Both the position numbers and the translations under genes were made by a program. A DNA stretch of 64,000 nucleotides from Propioniciclava flava (lineage in GTDB: Bacteria > Actinomycetota > Actinomycetes > Propionibacteriales > Propionibacteriaceae), in the NCBI RefSeq assembly GCF_004126535.1, contig NZ_PPCV01000005.1:124001-188000 (forward strand), read 5' to 3'. Position 1 is the stretch's first letter. Each line of letters starts with the position of its first letter. The notes under the pieces are model-generated. The model had not been told where the DNA came from. It searched no databases and saw only the letters and a list, made by a program, of their open reading frames with translations. Shown one piece after another: positions 6,598 through 16,320 of the stretch.

Positions 6598-8226
6598 TCA
6601 GTGGTTGAGAGCCCCGGCTGCACCGGCTCCCGTCATGGAGCGAACCTCCATTTCAGCCGTCTTGACCGGATCGGACTTCTCCTTGGACAACACGGTGCCC
6701 AGCCATCCGGCGAGGAAGCCGAGAGGCACGGAGAATAAGGCCGGGTTGTCGTAGGGGAACCAGGCGAAGCTCGCCTGGGGGAACATCGCGCTAGCGAGCG
6801 GCTTCGCGGCACCCAGCGGTGTGGACACCGCCGGGGAGAAGGTGATCAGCACCAGGGCGCTGATCAGCCCCGTGTAGATCGACCACAAGGAACCGCGAGT
6901 GTTGAACCGCTTCCAGTACAAGGAGAACAGGATCGAGGGCAGGTTTGCCGACGCCGCGACCGCAAACGCCAAGGCCACGAGGAAGGCGATGTTCATGCTC
7001 TTGGCGAAGATCCCACCAAAGATCGCCAGCGCCCCGATGACGAGCACCGTGTTGCGGGCGACGACGATCTCGCGGGCGGGGTCGGCCTTCCCATCCTTCA
7101 TCACGTTGTTGTAGATGTCGTGCGCGAAGGAAGCCGACGCGGTGATGGTCAAGCCCGCGACGACGGCCAGAATCGTGGCGAAGGCGACGCCGGCGATGAC
7201 GGCGAGGAAGACCGTTCCCGGCGTGCCACCGCCTGGCAGGAAGAAGGCCAGGGCGGGAGCCGCGGCGTTCGCCTTGCCCGGCATGCCGCTGATGGCCTCT
7301 TGGCCACCCGGGACGAGGGCCGCAGCGCCATACCCCAACACGAGGGTGAACAGGTAGAAGGCGCCGATCAAACCGATAGCCCACGTCACCGACGTACGAG
7401 CCGCCTTGGCTGTCGGCACGGTGTAGAACCGCATCAAGACGTGAGGCAAGCCCGCGGTCCCCAGCACCAGGGCGATCGAGAGCGAGATGAACCCGACGGG
7501 ATCCTTGTACTTGTCACCGGGGGCCAGCATCTGGGGATGGTTGTTTGCCTCCACCGCCTTGCCCATGAGCGCATCGAAGTTGAAGCCGAAGGTGGCCAGC
7601 ACCCAGACGGTCATGATGCCTGCACCGGCGATGAGGAGCACCGCCTTGATCATCTGGACCCAGGTGGTCCCCTTCATGCCACCGATCAGCACGTAGACGA
7701 TCATCAAGACGCCGACGATGATGATGACGGCGTTCTGCGCGAACTCGCCGTTGAGTCCCAGCAGGAGCGACACCAGTCCACCGGCGCCAGCCATCTGGGC
7801 CAGCAGGTAGAAGAACGACACGGCCAGCGTGGAGAGGGCCGCAGCCAGCCGAACGGGCTTTTGCCGCATGCGGAAGCTCAGCACGTCCGCCATGGTGTAG
7901 CGGCCGGTGTTGCGCAGCGGCTCGGCTACCAGCAGCAGCGCGACAAGCCAGGCGACCAGGAACCCGATCGAGTACAGCAAGCCGTCGTAGCCGTTGAAGG
8001 CGATGGCGCCCGCAATGCCGAGGAACGAGGCCGCCGAGAGGTAGTCCCCGGCGATGGCGAAACCGTTTTGCGTGCCGGAGAACTGCGCCCCGCCGGTGTA
8101 GAAGGAGGACGCCGCCTTGTTCTGGTTGGAGGTCACCTTGATGACCACCGTCAGGGTGCCGATGACGAACAGCCCGAAGATGACGATGTTGAGGATGGGG
8201 TTGCCGAGGGCTTCCAGGAGCATCAT
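6598..8226 (-). CDS. Sodium:solute symporter, acetate/monocarboxylate type (ActP/MctC-like)
   Basis: Integral membrane symporter of 542 residues from the SSS family, with about 13 hydrophobic segments across the length. Segments typical of the acetate permease branch include GGAQFSGTQNGFAIAGDYLSAASFLG near the N-terminus (here cited in part) and FATILAVVAGL. The start ATG at 8226 overlaps the stop of the upstream DUF485 gene as ATGA, so the two are translationally coupled; this pairing is characteristic of acetate or pyruvate/propionate permeases. A terminator follows. The likely role is sodium- or proton-driven uptake of short-chain monocarboxylates; the exact substrate cannot be told. Confidence 0.9.
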   Translation of the reverse strand: MMLLEALGNPILNIVIFGLFVIGTLTVVIKVTSNQNKAASSFYTGGAQFSGTQNGFAIAGDYLSAASFLGIAGAIAFNGYDGLLYSIGFLVAWLVALLLVAEPLRNTGRYTMADVLSFRMRQKPVRLAAALSTLAVSFFYLLAQMAGAGGLVSLLLGLNGEFAQNAVIIIVGVLMIVYVLIGGMKGTTWVQMIKAVLLIAGAGIMTVWVLATFGFNFDALMGKAVEANNHPQMLAPGDKYKDPVGFISLSIALVLGTAGLPHVLMRFYTVPTAKAARTSVTWAIGLIGAFYLFTLVLGYGAAALVPGGQEAISGMPGKANAAAPALAFFLPGGGTPGTVFLAVIAGVAFATILAVVAGLTITASASFAHDIYNNVMKDGKADPAREIVVARNTVLVIGALAIFGGIFAKSMNIAFLVALAFAVAASANLPSILFSLYWKRFNTRGSLWSIYTGLISALVLITFSPAVSTPLGAAKPLASAMFPQASFAWFPYDNPALFSVPLGFLAGWLGTVLSKEKSDPVKTAEMEVRSMTGAGAAGALNH

Positions 8227-8615
8227 CGCGCCCCTCCTTCCAACTGCTCGCGGATCTGTTGAGCGATCGGGTCGAGGCGTCTCCGTGCTTGGCGCAGGTA
8301 CAGCCAGGTGATCGCGAAGGTGGTGACGAACTGCAGCAGGCCCAAGCCGTGCCCCAGGTTGAAGTACTGCATGCCAGGCAGCGGCGTGGACATGAAGTCC
8401 CGGGCGTAGACCGACATGAGGACGTAAGCGAAGTACCAGATGAGAAAAGCAGCGGTCATGGGGAAAGCGAACGTGCGGAAGCGGCGTTGCAGTTCCTTGA
8501 ACTGGGCCGTTTCCGCCATCTCGACAAAGGCCTCGGGGGGTATCTGCGCGGATGCAGAACCGGTCGCCGGGAGCTCCGGCGGATCCGAGGGCGTGTGATG
8601 CGAGGGAGTCGACAT
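8223..8615 (-). CDS. DUF485 membrane protein, partner of the symporter
   Basis: Protein of 130 residues with two transmembrane segments (FPMTAAFLIWYFAYVLM and the LGLLQFVTTFAITWLYL region). The F-x-E-L-Q-R-R-F stretch just before the first segment is typical of the DUF485 family. Such proteins are encoded with ActP/MctC-type permeases and are thought to accompany them in the membrane. The start is the ATG at 8615, preceded by GGAGG; an ATG at 8633 lacks a binding site. It overlaps the symporter start by four bases. Confidence 0.88.
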   Translation of the reverse strand: MSTPSHHTPSDPPELPATGSASAQIPPEAFVEMAETAQFKELQRRFRTFAFPMTAAFLIWYFAYVLMSVYARDFMSTPLPGMQYFNLGHGLGLLQFVTTFAITWLYLRQARRRLDPIAQQIREQLEGGAR

Positions 8616-8660
8616 GAAACCTCCATTGGTCATGTGGATGCCAGCGAGCTGGCAGCGCAG

Positions 8661-8666
8661 ACACTA
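8661..8666 (-). promoter_or_regulatory. Possible -10 box for the DUF485-symporter operon
   Basis: TAGTGT on the minus strand, about 45 nt before the DUF485 ATG, leaving a leader that contains GGAGG. The -35 region is weak. The rest of 8616-8778 holds nothing else recognisable. Confidence 0.3.
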
Positions 8667-8778
8667 ATGGGTGCGCCTCACCCCGGCGCGACCCCTGCGG
8701 CGGGATCGTTGCCGAATCGTGTTGTTTGCTCGACGTCGAGATTCTTTTTGGTCAGGACATCTCAAAAGGGGGTATAGG

Positions 8779-9630
8779 TCAGGCGAAGATCACGGTGCGT
8801 GGGCCGTCCAGGAAGACCCGCCGTTCGGCGTACAGCCGGACCGCTTCGGCCAGCGTCCGTGTTTCCTGCTCCTGCCCGCGGGCGACGAGTTGGTGAACAT
8901 CGAGCGTGTGATCCACCCGCGTGACGTTCTGCTCGATGATCGGCCCCTCGTCCAGGTCAGGCGTGACGAAGTGGGCGGTGGCGCCGATGAGCTTCACCCC
9001 CCGCTCGTGTGCCTGCCGATAGGGGTTTGCCCCCTTGAAGCCGGGCAGGAACGAGTGATGGATGTTGATGGCACGACCGGCCAGGGCGCGACACAACTCC
9101 GGCGACAAGATCTGCATGTAGCGAGCCAGGACGACCAACTCGACGTCGTCCTCTTCCACCCGGCGCAGAACGTCGGCCTCGAAGGCCGCCTTCGTCTCCG
9201 GAAGCACGACGAAGTCGCGGAAGTCCACACCGTAGAAGGTGGCCAGGGGGCGCAAATCCGGGTGATTGGCCATGACCCCGACCACTTCCAAGGGCAGCAG
9301 GCCAGAACGCTGCCGAAACAGCAGATCGTTGACGCAGTGGGCGGCCTTGCTGGCCAGGATCAGCGTCCGGCGACGGCGTCCGACTTCGTCGAGCGTCCAC
9401 GTGGCCTGCAGGTAGGCGGCCAGCGGAGCCAGCGACTCCTCAAAGGAGGAGCGCTCGAACCCGGTCTGAACCTGGACGCGCATGAAGAAGCGTCCCGTGT
9501 CGATCGAGGAGAACTGCTGCAACTCGGTGATGTTGCCCTGCGCTGCGGCGACCGCGCCGGTGACGGCATGGACGATGCCGGGGCGATCAGGGCAATCCAG
9601 GGTCAGGACCCAGTGGGACGAAGTGGTCAC
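8779..9630 (-). CDS. purU: Formyltetrahydrofolate deformylase
   Basis: Hydrolyses 10-formyl-THF to THF and formate, supplying formate and balancing the one-carbon pool. Length 283 residues, normal for PurU. An N-terminal ACT domain (about 1-80, with LDCPDRPGIVHAVTG) precedes a formyltransferase fold (about 88-283). The catalytic segment INIHHSFLPGFKGANPY and the DEGPIIEQ motif with the active-site Asp are present. The start is a GTG at 9630, with TAGAGT 8 nt upstream and no Shine-Dalgarno, again suggesting leaderless expression. It is a single-gene unit. Confidence 0.95.
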   Translation of the reverse strand: MTTSSHWVLTLDCPDRPGIVHAVTGAVAAAQGNITELQQFSSIDTGRFFMRVQVQTGFERSSFEESLAPLAAYLQATWTLDEVGRRRRTLILASKAAHCVNDLLFRQRSGLLPLEVVGVMANHPDLRPLATFYGVDFRDFVVLPETKAAFEADVLRRVEEDDVELVVLARYMQILSPELCRALAGRAINIHHSFLPGFKGANPYRQAHERGVKLIGATAHFVTPDLDEGPIIEQNVTRVDHTLDVHQLVARGQEQETRTLAEAVRLYAERRVFLDGPRTVIFA

Positions 9631-9638
9631 GGCGTCCG

Positions 9639-9644
9639 ACTCTA
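9639..9644 (-). promoter_or_regulatory. -10 box TAGAGT for purU
   Basis: TAGAGT on the minus strand, 8 nt before the GTG at 9630, with no Shine-Dalgarno between them. Confidence 0.5.
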
Positions 9645-9685
9645 CTGGCCCTGAGGCCGCCGGTCGGAGCTGTGTTGCGGTGGGA

Positions 9686-10672
9686 TCACAGACCTGCCTC
9701 GTCCAGCACGTGCGCTGTGGTCTCTTGGCCGATCGCGATTAGTTCGGCGGCGCGATGGAAGTCGAAGGTCGAAGCCATCTCCTGGCTGAACTCAATGAGG
9801 GTGTCGGGCGGGCTCGCGGCCAGCCGGAACCGGGTGATGAGCGCTTCGGCCGTCTCCAACGACAACGACACCACATCGCCGAGCTTCAACCCCTTGGGAA
9901 GGTCGTCAAAATCGAAGTCGGGGGTGCGTTCGGAGGCAGGCGCATCGCTGAGGCTCGGCTCTAGTGCGCGCGAGGACTCGGCGGGGAAGAAGCGCTCGGT
10001 CCGCCACTCGCGCCAGGTGCGGACAGGTCCGCTGTCGAGTACCCCGCGACGGAACCAGCCCGAGAGTTCGCCCATGAACCCCTCATTGGAGGCCGTTTCG
10101 GTGACTGGCCGCCCCGTTAGGCTGCCAGCGCGGCGTCCGGCCAGGCTCACGGCGATGGTGCGATCTGCGGGGACCCCGTGCAGCGGATCGACGGGGACAG
10201 GGTTGAGGAGTCCGCCGTCAGCCAGCAGGCGCCCATCGACCATCACGGGGGTGAAGACGCTCGGGATGCCGATGGAGGCGCGAATCGCCGTGGCAACGGA
10301 GCCTCGCTGGAACCACACTTCACGCCTGTTGGTGAGGTCGGTCGCCACGGCGGTGAAGGCGACGGGGAGATTCTCGATCTGGGCGCCGTCAAGGATGTCG
10401 GCGACCCGCGTCATGACGCGCTGCCCCCAAAACACCCCAGGGCCGGTGAGGGTAGGGTCCAGCAGCATCAAGACATCGCGCTGAGTCAGGCCACTGACCC
10501 AATCGGCGTAGTCGGAAAGCCGTCCAGCAGCCTCCAAGCCTCCGACGAGGGCACCCATGGACGTACCCGCGATCGCGACCACCTCATGGCCACGGGCATG
10601 CAATTCCTGGATGACACCGATGTGGGCATAGCCACGGGCTCCGCCGGAGCCAAGAGAGAGGGCGATCCGCAT
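9686..10672 (-). CDS. Patatin-like phospholipase / RssA-type esterase
   Basis: Serine hydrolase of the patatin family, 328 residues. The oxyanion-hole glycine-rich loop is in LGSGGARG (residues 7-14), the nucleophile elbow is GTSMG near residue 37, and the catalytic Asp is in ADGGLLNP. The catalytic dyad is therefore complete. No signal peptide is visible, so it is probably cytoplasmic like RssA/YchK relatives, acting on lipids or acyl esters. Its substrate is unknown. The C-terminal ~100 residues are less conserved and acidic. TATCCT sits 7 nt before the ATG. Confidence 0.88.
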   Translation of the reverse strand: MRIALSLGSGGARGYAHIGVIQELHARGHEVVAIAGTSMGALVGGLEAAGRLSDYADWVSGLTQRDVLMLLDPTLTGPGVFWGQRVMTRVADILDGAQIENLPVAFTAVATDLTNRREVWFQRGSVATAIRASIGIPSVFTPVMVDGRLLADGGLLNPVPVDPLHGVPADRTIAVSLAGRRAGSLTGRPVTETASNEGFMGELSGWFRRGVLDSGPVRTWREWRTERFFPAESSRALEPSLSDAPASERTPDFDFDDLPKGLKLGDVVSLSLETAEALITRFRLAASPPDTLIEFSQEMASTFDFHRAAELIAIGQETTAHVLDEAGL

Positions 10673-10679
10673 GGGAGCC

Positions 10680-10685
10680 AGGATA
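10680..10685 (-). promoter_or_regulatory. -10 box TATCCT for the patatin-like gene
   Basis: TATCCT on the minus strand, 7 nt before the ATG at 10672. It is a candidate leaderless promoter. Confidence 0.5.
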
Positions 10686-10698
10686 GGCGGGGCCCCGC

Positions 10699-11955
<1,257 letters not shown>

Positions 11956-11968
11956 GGCGTGTGATGAC

Positions 11969-12004
11969 ACAGCAACGGCCGCCCCTCGGGGCGGCCGTTG
12001 CTGT
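11969..12004. terminator. Bidirectional terminator between glf and the glycosyltransferase operon
   Basis: A perfect 16-17 bp GC-rich inverted repeat with a tiny loop lies between two convergent stop codons (11955 and 12008), so it can serve both strands. Confidence 0.85.
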
Positions 12005-12007
12005 ATG

Positions 12008-12907
12008 TCAGCGAACCGAACGAGGCTTGTTGCGCTCCACCTTGAATGTGAGCCCTCGTGCCGCAGACTTCAAAAGGCGAAGGCGTAGCCGCACAGGGAC
12101 GCCGGATCCGCGCCATTGCTTGAGCATGTTCTCCAGAAGGCTCGCGGCCAACGTGGGGGAGCGGAAGGCGACAGCCGAGGCGATCTGGTTCCGGGCGCCA
12201 TGCTCGAACTTCCAGATGTTGGAACTGTTCACGTCGCCCCAGTTCACGCCGCGGTTCTGAGGGATGTAGTGGTCCACGACCGAGTCGGCGACGAAGATGC
12301 CGGGGCGGAACTTCGAGAGGCGCTGGGTGTACTCGGCGTCGTCGTACCAGATGAAGAAATTCGCCGACGGCAGGCCCACCGCATGGACACCCTCGCGTGT
12401 CACTAAGCAGGAGACGAACGACGCGCTCTTGACGAGGGGATAGGTGGCGCCCAGAGCCAGCGGACGAGCCCAATCCCACGTCGTCTCCGGAACGTTCATC
12501 TCGCAGACGGAGCCGTCCTTTTGGAAGACGACCAGCGAGCAAGCGAAGGAGGGCAGGAACCCCAGTCGCTCCTCGGCGTCCTCCAGATCGCGCAGGAGCG
12601 GAGCCAGCGCGCTCGGTCGGCACACCGAGTCGTCATCCATGACCCAGAACGCATCAAAGCCCAAGCCATAGGCCAGATCGATCCCCGCGGCAAACCCGCC
12701 CGCGCCACCGGTGTTCTCGGCGAGCCGCTTCACCGTGTGCGGCACCGTGAACGGCCGCGCGGCGAGATAGTCCGCGGTGTCATCGGTCGAGGCGTTGTCG
12801 ATGATGACGATGTGGTCGAGAGGGCGCTCCTGAGCCTCGAGCCCGGCGAGTGTCTTCTCCAGCAGTTCGCGACGGTTGTACGTCACGACGACGGCGGACA
12901 CCTTCAT
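12008..12907 (-). CDS. GT2 glycosyltransferase, GlfT1-like
   Basis: Family-2 glycosyltransferase of 299 residues without transmembrane segments. It shows VVVTYNRRELL, IDNASTDDT, NTGGAGGFAAG, the metal-binding D-rich motif WVMDDDS, and FIWYDDAEYTQRL with a likely catalytic Asp. The GGAGGFA segment followed by W-x-x-DDD is typical of galactofuranosyl/rhamnosyl transferases acting early in galactan synthesis (GlfT1 branch). The ATG at 12907 overlaps the upstream GT4 stop by four bases. It is last in the operon and faces glf, which would make its donor. A paralogue lies at 19258-20223. Donor and acceptor are inferred from context. Confidence 0.88.
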   Translation of the reverse strand: MKVSAVVVTYNRRELLEKTLAGLEAQERPLDHIVIIDNASTDDTADYLAARPFTVPHTVKRLAENTGGAGGFAAGIDLAYGLGFDAFWVMDDDSVCRPSALAPLLRDLEDAEERLGFLPSFACSLVVFQKDGSVCEMNVPETTWDWARPLALGATYPLVKSASFVSCLVTREGVHAVGLPSANFFIWYDDAEYTQRLSKFRPGIFVADSVVDHYIPQNRGVNWGDVNSSNIWKFEHGARNQIASAVAFRSPTLAASLLENMLKQWRGSGVPVRLRLRLLKSAARGLTFKVERNKPRSVR

Positions 12908-14556
12908 GCTGTCTCCTTCAGGATCTCTGCGTAGCGGCGGCGGATGAACGTGGTTGCGGGCTCATGAGCGCGCAGATCGTCGTGCAGGTGACGCTGCTCA
13001 TCGAGCAGACGGTCAACCAGGCCCTGATCGTGGGCGAGTCGCTGCAAGACAGCGGACGACTGACGCAGGAAGGCCACGGGGGACGCTGGCATCACCAGGT
13101 CGGGAGCCACCACCGTGACCTGCGATCCAACGTCAGCGGACAACACCAAGACGCCATGCTGGGCCGCTTCGAGGGCCGTCAGCGTCAACCCCTCGTTGTC
13201 GGAGCAGACGACGAGGACGTCCACGTCCGCCAGGAAGGCGTCCACGGGGCCCCAATCGCGCCGCTCGATCACCGACTGCAGGTGTGCCCGAGCGATGTTT
13301 TGAGCCACGAAGTCGTCCAGGGGGCCGGACCCCTGCATGATGAACCGGAAGGCCGACGGATCCGCCTGGTGGAGGCGCCGAACCAGGTCAACGAACAGGA
13401 ACGGACGCTTTTGGGGTGCCAGGCGTCCCAGGAACCCGAGGCGGAGGGGTTCGTCCGGCTGCCGGGGTGTGCCCGTCTGGGCGCCAGGATCTTGCCCATC
13501 GAGGCCGATGAGCGGACGGTAGGCGACGCGCTCGGCCGGGATCTGCGCGTCGAGAAGGTAGACGTCTCGCAGCCCGGGACTGATCACGTGATGCTGATCG
13601 ATGAGGTTGCTGTGCTCCAGCGACTGGCGCACGAAGCCACCCGTGCGGTGCTCGGGCAGATGCGTGCTGTCCCAGACCACCAGATGCGGAGCGGTGTGCC
13701 GCAAGAGGGGGAGGAGTTGGTAGGCCGACGCCGAGTGGTGAATGTGTAGCAAGCGGATGTTGTGCTCTTCGACCAGGCGAACCCCGAACTCGCTCCAGTC
13801 TTGCCAGGGGAGCACGTTGCCTGCCAGATAGACGTGAGGGGTGATCGCGAGGGCCCGCTCCAACTGACGCTGGGGGGCACAACGATCCACCGTGATCACG
13901 ACCTCATAGCCGAGGTCGGCCGCGACCTGAGCGGACTCGAACGCCCACGATTCTGCGCCACCGCTTTCGAGCCAGTGCAACGCGAACCACGCGCCCGTTC
14001 GACCCTGGTGGGGGGACGGTCGGTGCGTCGCGAGGTAGGGGTGCAGCGCCTGCGCCCCGCGAGTGTGAGTGCCTTTGAGCCACGGGCGGCGTGCGTTGCG
14101 GACCTGCTTGAACAGATCCAAGGCCAGCGGCGCGCGGCGGTACACCTCGCCATAAACCTGGCCGATGCGACGCCGTAGGCCGTGGCGGCCATCGACAAAC
14201 GCGAAGGAGGATTCGCCGTCGAAAAGCGCGACGTCGGGAACCTGCGCTCGTCGGCCCACGCTCGGCTGCTGTTCGTCACCGGAGAGGCTGATAACGCCCA
14301 GAGCACCCAATTGCGTGAAGGAGTTGCCAGGAACGCCGGGGAGTACCTCGGTGGGAGGCGACATAGGTTCGCCCCTGGCGGGGATGAGGAGGAGGTCAAC
14401 GCGTCGCAGGGGGTGCGCGAGGTGGGCGGCGCGAATAAGTGCCGCGAACCATGCGTCCCCGAGCCGGGCCCAGATCTGCTCACCCTCGGGCGTCAACGAC
14501 ACCGTTACGTCCCGGCCTGCGGCGGCCTCCTGGATTACTCCGGTTGAACCTGTCAT
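12904..14556 (-). CDS. GT4-type glycosyltransferase with unassigned N-terminal region
   Basis: Protein of 550 residues. The C-terminal two-thirds (from about residue 185) is a GT-B glycosyltransferase: HWLESGGAESWA near the start of the donor/acceptor fold, LGFLGRLAPQKRP, and VVCSDNEGLTLTALEAAQHG with the E-x7-E-type element of GT4 enzymes. The first ~180 residues, which include DVALFDGESSFAFVDGRHG, are not recognised. The start is ATG 14556, overlapping the ABC ATPase stop as ATGA and preceded by GAGAGGG. Longer upstream reading is antisense-like sequence. It probably extends or primes the exported glycan. Confidence 0.85.
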   Translation of the reverse strand: MTGSTGVIQEAAAGRDVTVSLTPEGEQIWARLGDAWFAALIRAAHLAHPLRRVDLLLIPARGEPMSPPTEVLPGVPGNSFTQLGALGVISLSGDEQQPSVGRRAQVPDVALFDGESSFAFVDGRHGLRRRIGQVYGEVYRRAPLALDLFKQVRNARRPWLKGTHTRGAQALHPYLATHRPSPHQGRTGAWFALHWLESGGAESWAFESAQVAADLGYEVVITVDRCAPQRQLERALAITPHVYLAGNVLPWQDWSEFGVRLVEEHNIRLLHIHHSASAYQLLPLLRHTAPHLVVWDSTHLPEHRTGGFVRQSLEHSNLIDQHHVISPGLRDVYLLDAQIPAERVAYRPLIGLDGQDPGAQTGTPRQPDEPLRLGFLGRLAPQKRPFLFVDLVRRLHQADPSAFRFIMQGSGPLDDFVAQNIARAHLQSVIERRDWGPVDAFLADVDVLVVCSDNEGLTLTALEAAQHGVLVLSADVGSQVTVVAPDLVMPASPVAFLRQSSAVLQRLAHDQGLVDRLLDEQRHLHDDLRAHEPATTFIRRRYAEILKETA

Positions 14557-15326
14557 CGTCCCTCTCTCAATCGAGCCACCGCCTCGTGAATGGCACCGTC
14601 GTGTACGACCTCTCCGCGGCGAAGGAGGACGCCTCGATCGCACAACTGCTCCACCATATCGAGATCGTGGGTGACGATGACCAAAGCCTTGCCCGACGCC
14701 TTCAGCTCGCGGATTCGCTGGAGGCACTTCTTCTGGAAGGGTTCATCGCCCACCGCCAAAATCTCGTCGATGAGGAAGATGTCAGGGTCGGTGTGGATGG
14801 CCACGGCGAAGGCCAGGCGCAAGAACATTCCGGAGGAATAGAACTTCACCTCGGTCTGAATGAACTCGCCGATCTCGCTGAAGGCGACGATATCGTCGAA
14901 TCGCTCGCGAATCTGTTCCTCGGTCATGCCGAGAATGGCGCCATTGAGGTAGATGTTTTCGGCGCCGGTCAGGTCGGGGTGGAATCCTGCACCGACCTCG
15001 ATCAAGCCAGCGATCCGGCCCCGGACTCCGATGCTGCCCTGGTCGGGGCTCATCACTCCGGCAATCAATTTCAACAACGTGGACTTGCCTGAACCATTGA
15101 GGCCCAGGAGGGCGACGGCCTCGCCGTCGCTGACATGCAGGTCAACGCCGCTGAGCGCGGTGAAGTGGTCCACCGAGGCCTCACGCCGGTTCAAGACCTT
15201 CGAGACCACGTACTCCTTCAAGGAGTGGGTGTGGCGGATGTTGAAGTGCTTTTCGATGTCGGAGACGATGATGCGAGTCTTGGGGTCGGCGGCCACGCGG
15301 GCCAAGGACTGAGGTTCCACCGTCAC
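14553..15326 (-). CDS. wzt: Polysaccharide ABC exporter ATPase, Wzt-type
   Basis: ATP-binding subunit, 257 residues, of an ABC-2-type polysaccharide exporter. Walker A is GLNGSGKST, the signature is YSSGMFLRLAFA, Walker B is FLIDEIL, followed by AVGD and a switch histidine in VTHD. The segment NIYLNGAILGM is characteristic of the Wzt/TagH/RfbE branch. There is no C-terminal carbohydrate-recognition domain, as in mycobacterial galactan exporters. Four-base overlaps link it to the permease upstream and the glycosyltransferase downstream, so the proteins are made together. Confidence 0.92.
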   Translation of the reverse strand: MTVEPQSLARVAADPKTRIIVSDIEKHFNIRHTHSLKEYVVSKVLNRREASVDHFTALSGVDLHVSDGEAVALLGLNGSGKSTLLKLIAGVMSPDQGSIGVRGRIAGLIEVGAGFHPDLTGAENIYLNGAILGMTEEQIRERFDDIVAFSEIGEFIQTEVKFYSSGMFLRLAFAVAIHTDPDIFLIDEILAVGDEPFQKKCLQRIRELKASGKALVIVTHDLDMVEQLCDRGVLLRRGEVVHDGAIHEAVARLREGR

Positions 15327-16222
15327 AACTCCTGAGCGAAACGGCCGTCGAGGCGGCGGAAGACGTACTCACCGAAGAACAAGAAGGCGACGGAGGTCAC
15401 CGTCGCGATGAGGCTGAACATCCACAGGCCTGGCGGCTGGACGTACGTGACGACGCCAGGCGTCGGCGCCCAAAAGCACAAGTGGAACAGTTCGACGACG
15501 GGGGTGAGGGGGTTGAGCTGGTAGAGCGTCCATCCCCAGCCCTCGCCGACAGCGGCGCGGACGTTCTCCCAGTGGTAGAGCACCGGGGAGGCCCAGCTGG
15601 CCACCATGCCGACGAGGTCAACGATGTTCTCCGAGTCGCGCATCATGACATTGAGGGCGCCGAACAGAAGGCCCAAGCCGACGGACAGCGTCACCAAGAT
15701 CGCGAAGCCGAGCACTCCGGCAGCGAGGTTGAGGGGGCCAGGGCGCCACCCCATGAACAGCGCAGCGATGAGGAGGACGATGAGTTGCGGGATGAAGTGG
15801 ACGATGGCCACCCACACCGAGGCCAGCGAAAAGAGCTGGCGAGGCAGGTAAATCTTCTTGACGAGCGCGGCATTGCCGACGATAGCTCTCGTCGCGTTGC
15901 CGAATGCCTCGTTGAAAAGATTGATCGCGATGATGCCGGAGAAAAGGTAGACGGCGAAGTTCGGGACGCTTTGATTCATCCGAAGGAAAACGCCGACGGC
16001 AAAGTAGAACACGAAGAACTGGACGGTTGGTTTCACATAGGACCAAGCCATGCCGAGGATCGAACCCCGATACCTGACGCGTAGTTCCTTGTTGACCAGC
16101 AGTTTCAGCAGAAAACGGTTGTCGACGGCGTCCAACAAGCCGCGGCCGCGACCTGGCTTGGTGAAGCCGTCGGCGACGAGGGTGAGCTGATCCACCAGTG
16201 GTAACCCTTCCGCTAACGACAA
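15323..16222 (-). CDS. wzm: Polysaccharide ABC exporter permease, Wzm-type
   Basis: Membrane subunit of 299 residues of the ABC-2 family. It has an N-terminal amphipathic region with KELRVRYRGSILGMAWSYVKP, typical of Wzm/TagG, followed by six hydrophobic segments. It pairs with the Wzt ATPase encoded immediately downstream with a four-base overlap, and together they would export a lipid-linked glycan. The annotated start is a TTG at 16222; an internal GTG about 10 codons later is an alternative. Three CTAG tetramers lie within 30 bp upstream. Confidence 0.92.
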   Translation of the reverse strand: MSLAEGLPLVDQLTLVADGFTKPGRGRGLLDAVDNRFLLKLLVNKELRVRYRGSILGMAWSYVKPTVQFFVFYFAVGVFLRMNQSVPNFAVYLFSGIIAINLFNEAFGNATRAIVGNAALVKKIYLPRQLFSLASVWVAIVHFIPQLIVLLIAALFMGWRPGPLNLAAGVLGFAILVTLSVGLGLLFGALNVMMRDSENIVDLVGMVASWASPVLYHWENVRAAVGEGWGWTLYQLNPLTPVVELFHLCFWAPTPGVVTYVQPPGLWMFSLIATVTSVAFLFFGEYVFRRLDGRFAQEL

Positions 16223-16320
16223 GCGGCCGCCCTAGCTAGCGACTCGGTCCCCTAGAGTACCGCGTCGCCTCCGCCGCCGCGTCACCGCCAAGGGGCTCCG
16301 CAGCGCTGCGACGGTGTCGG

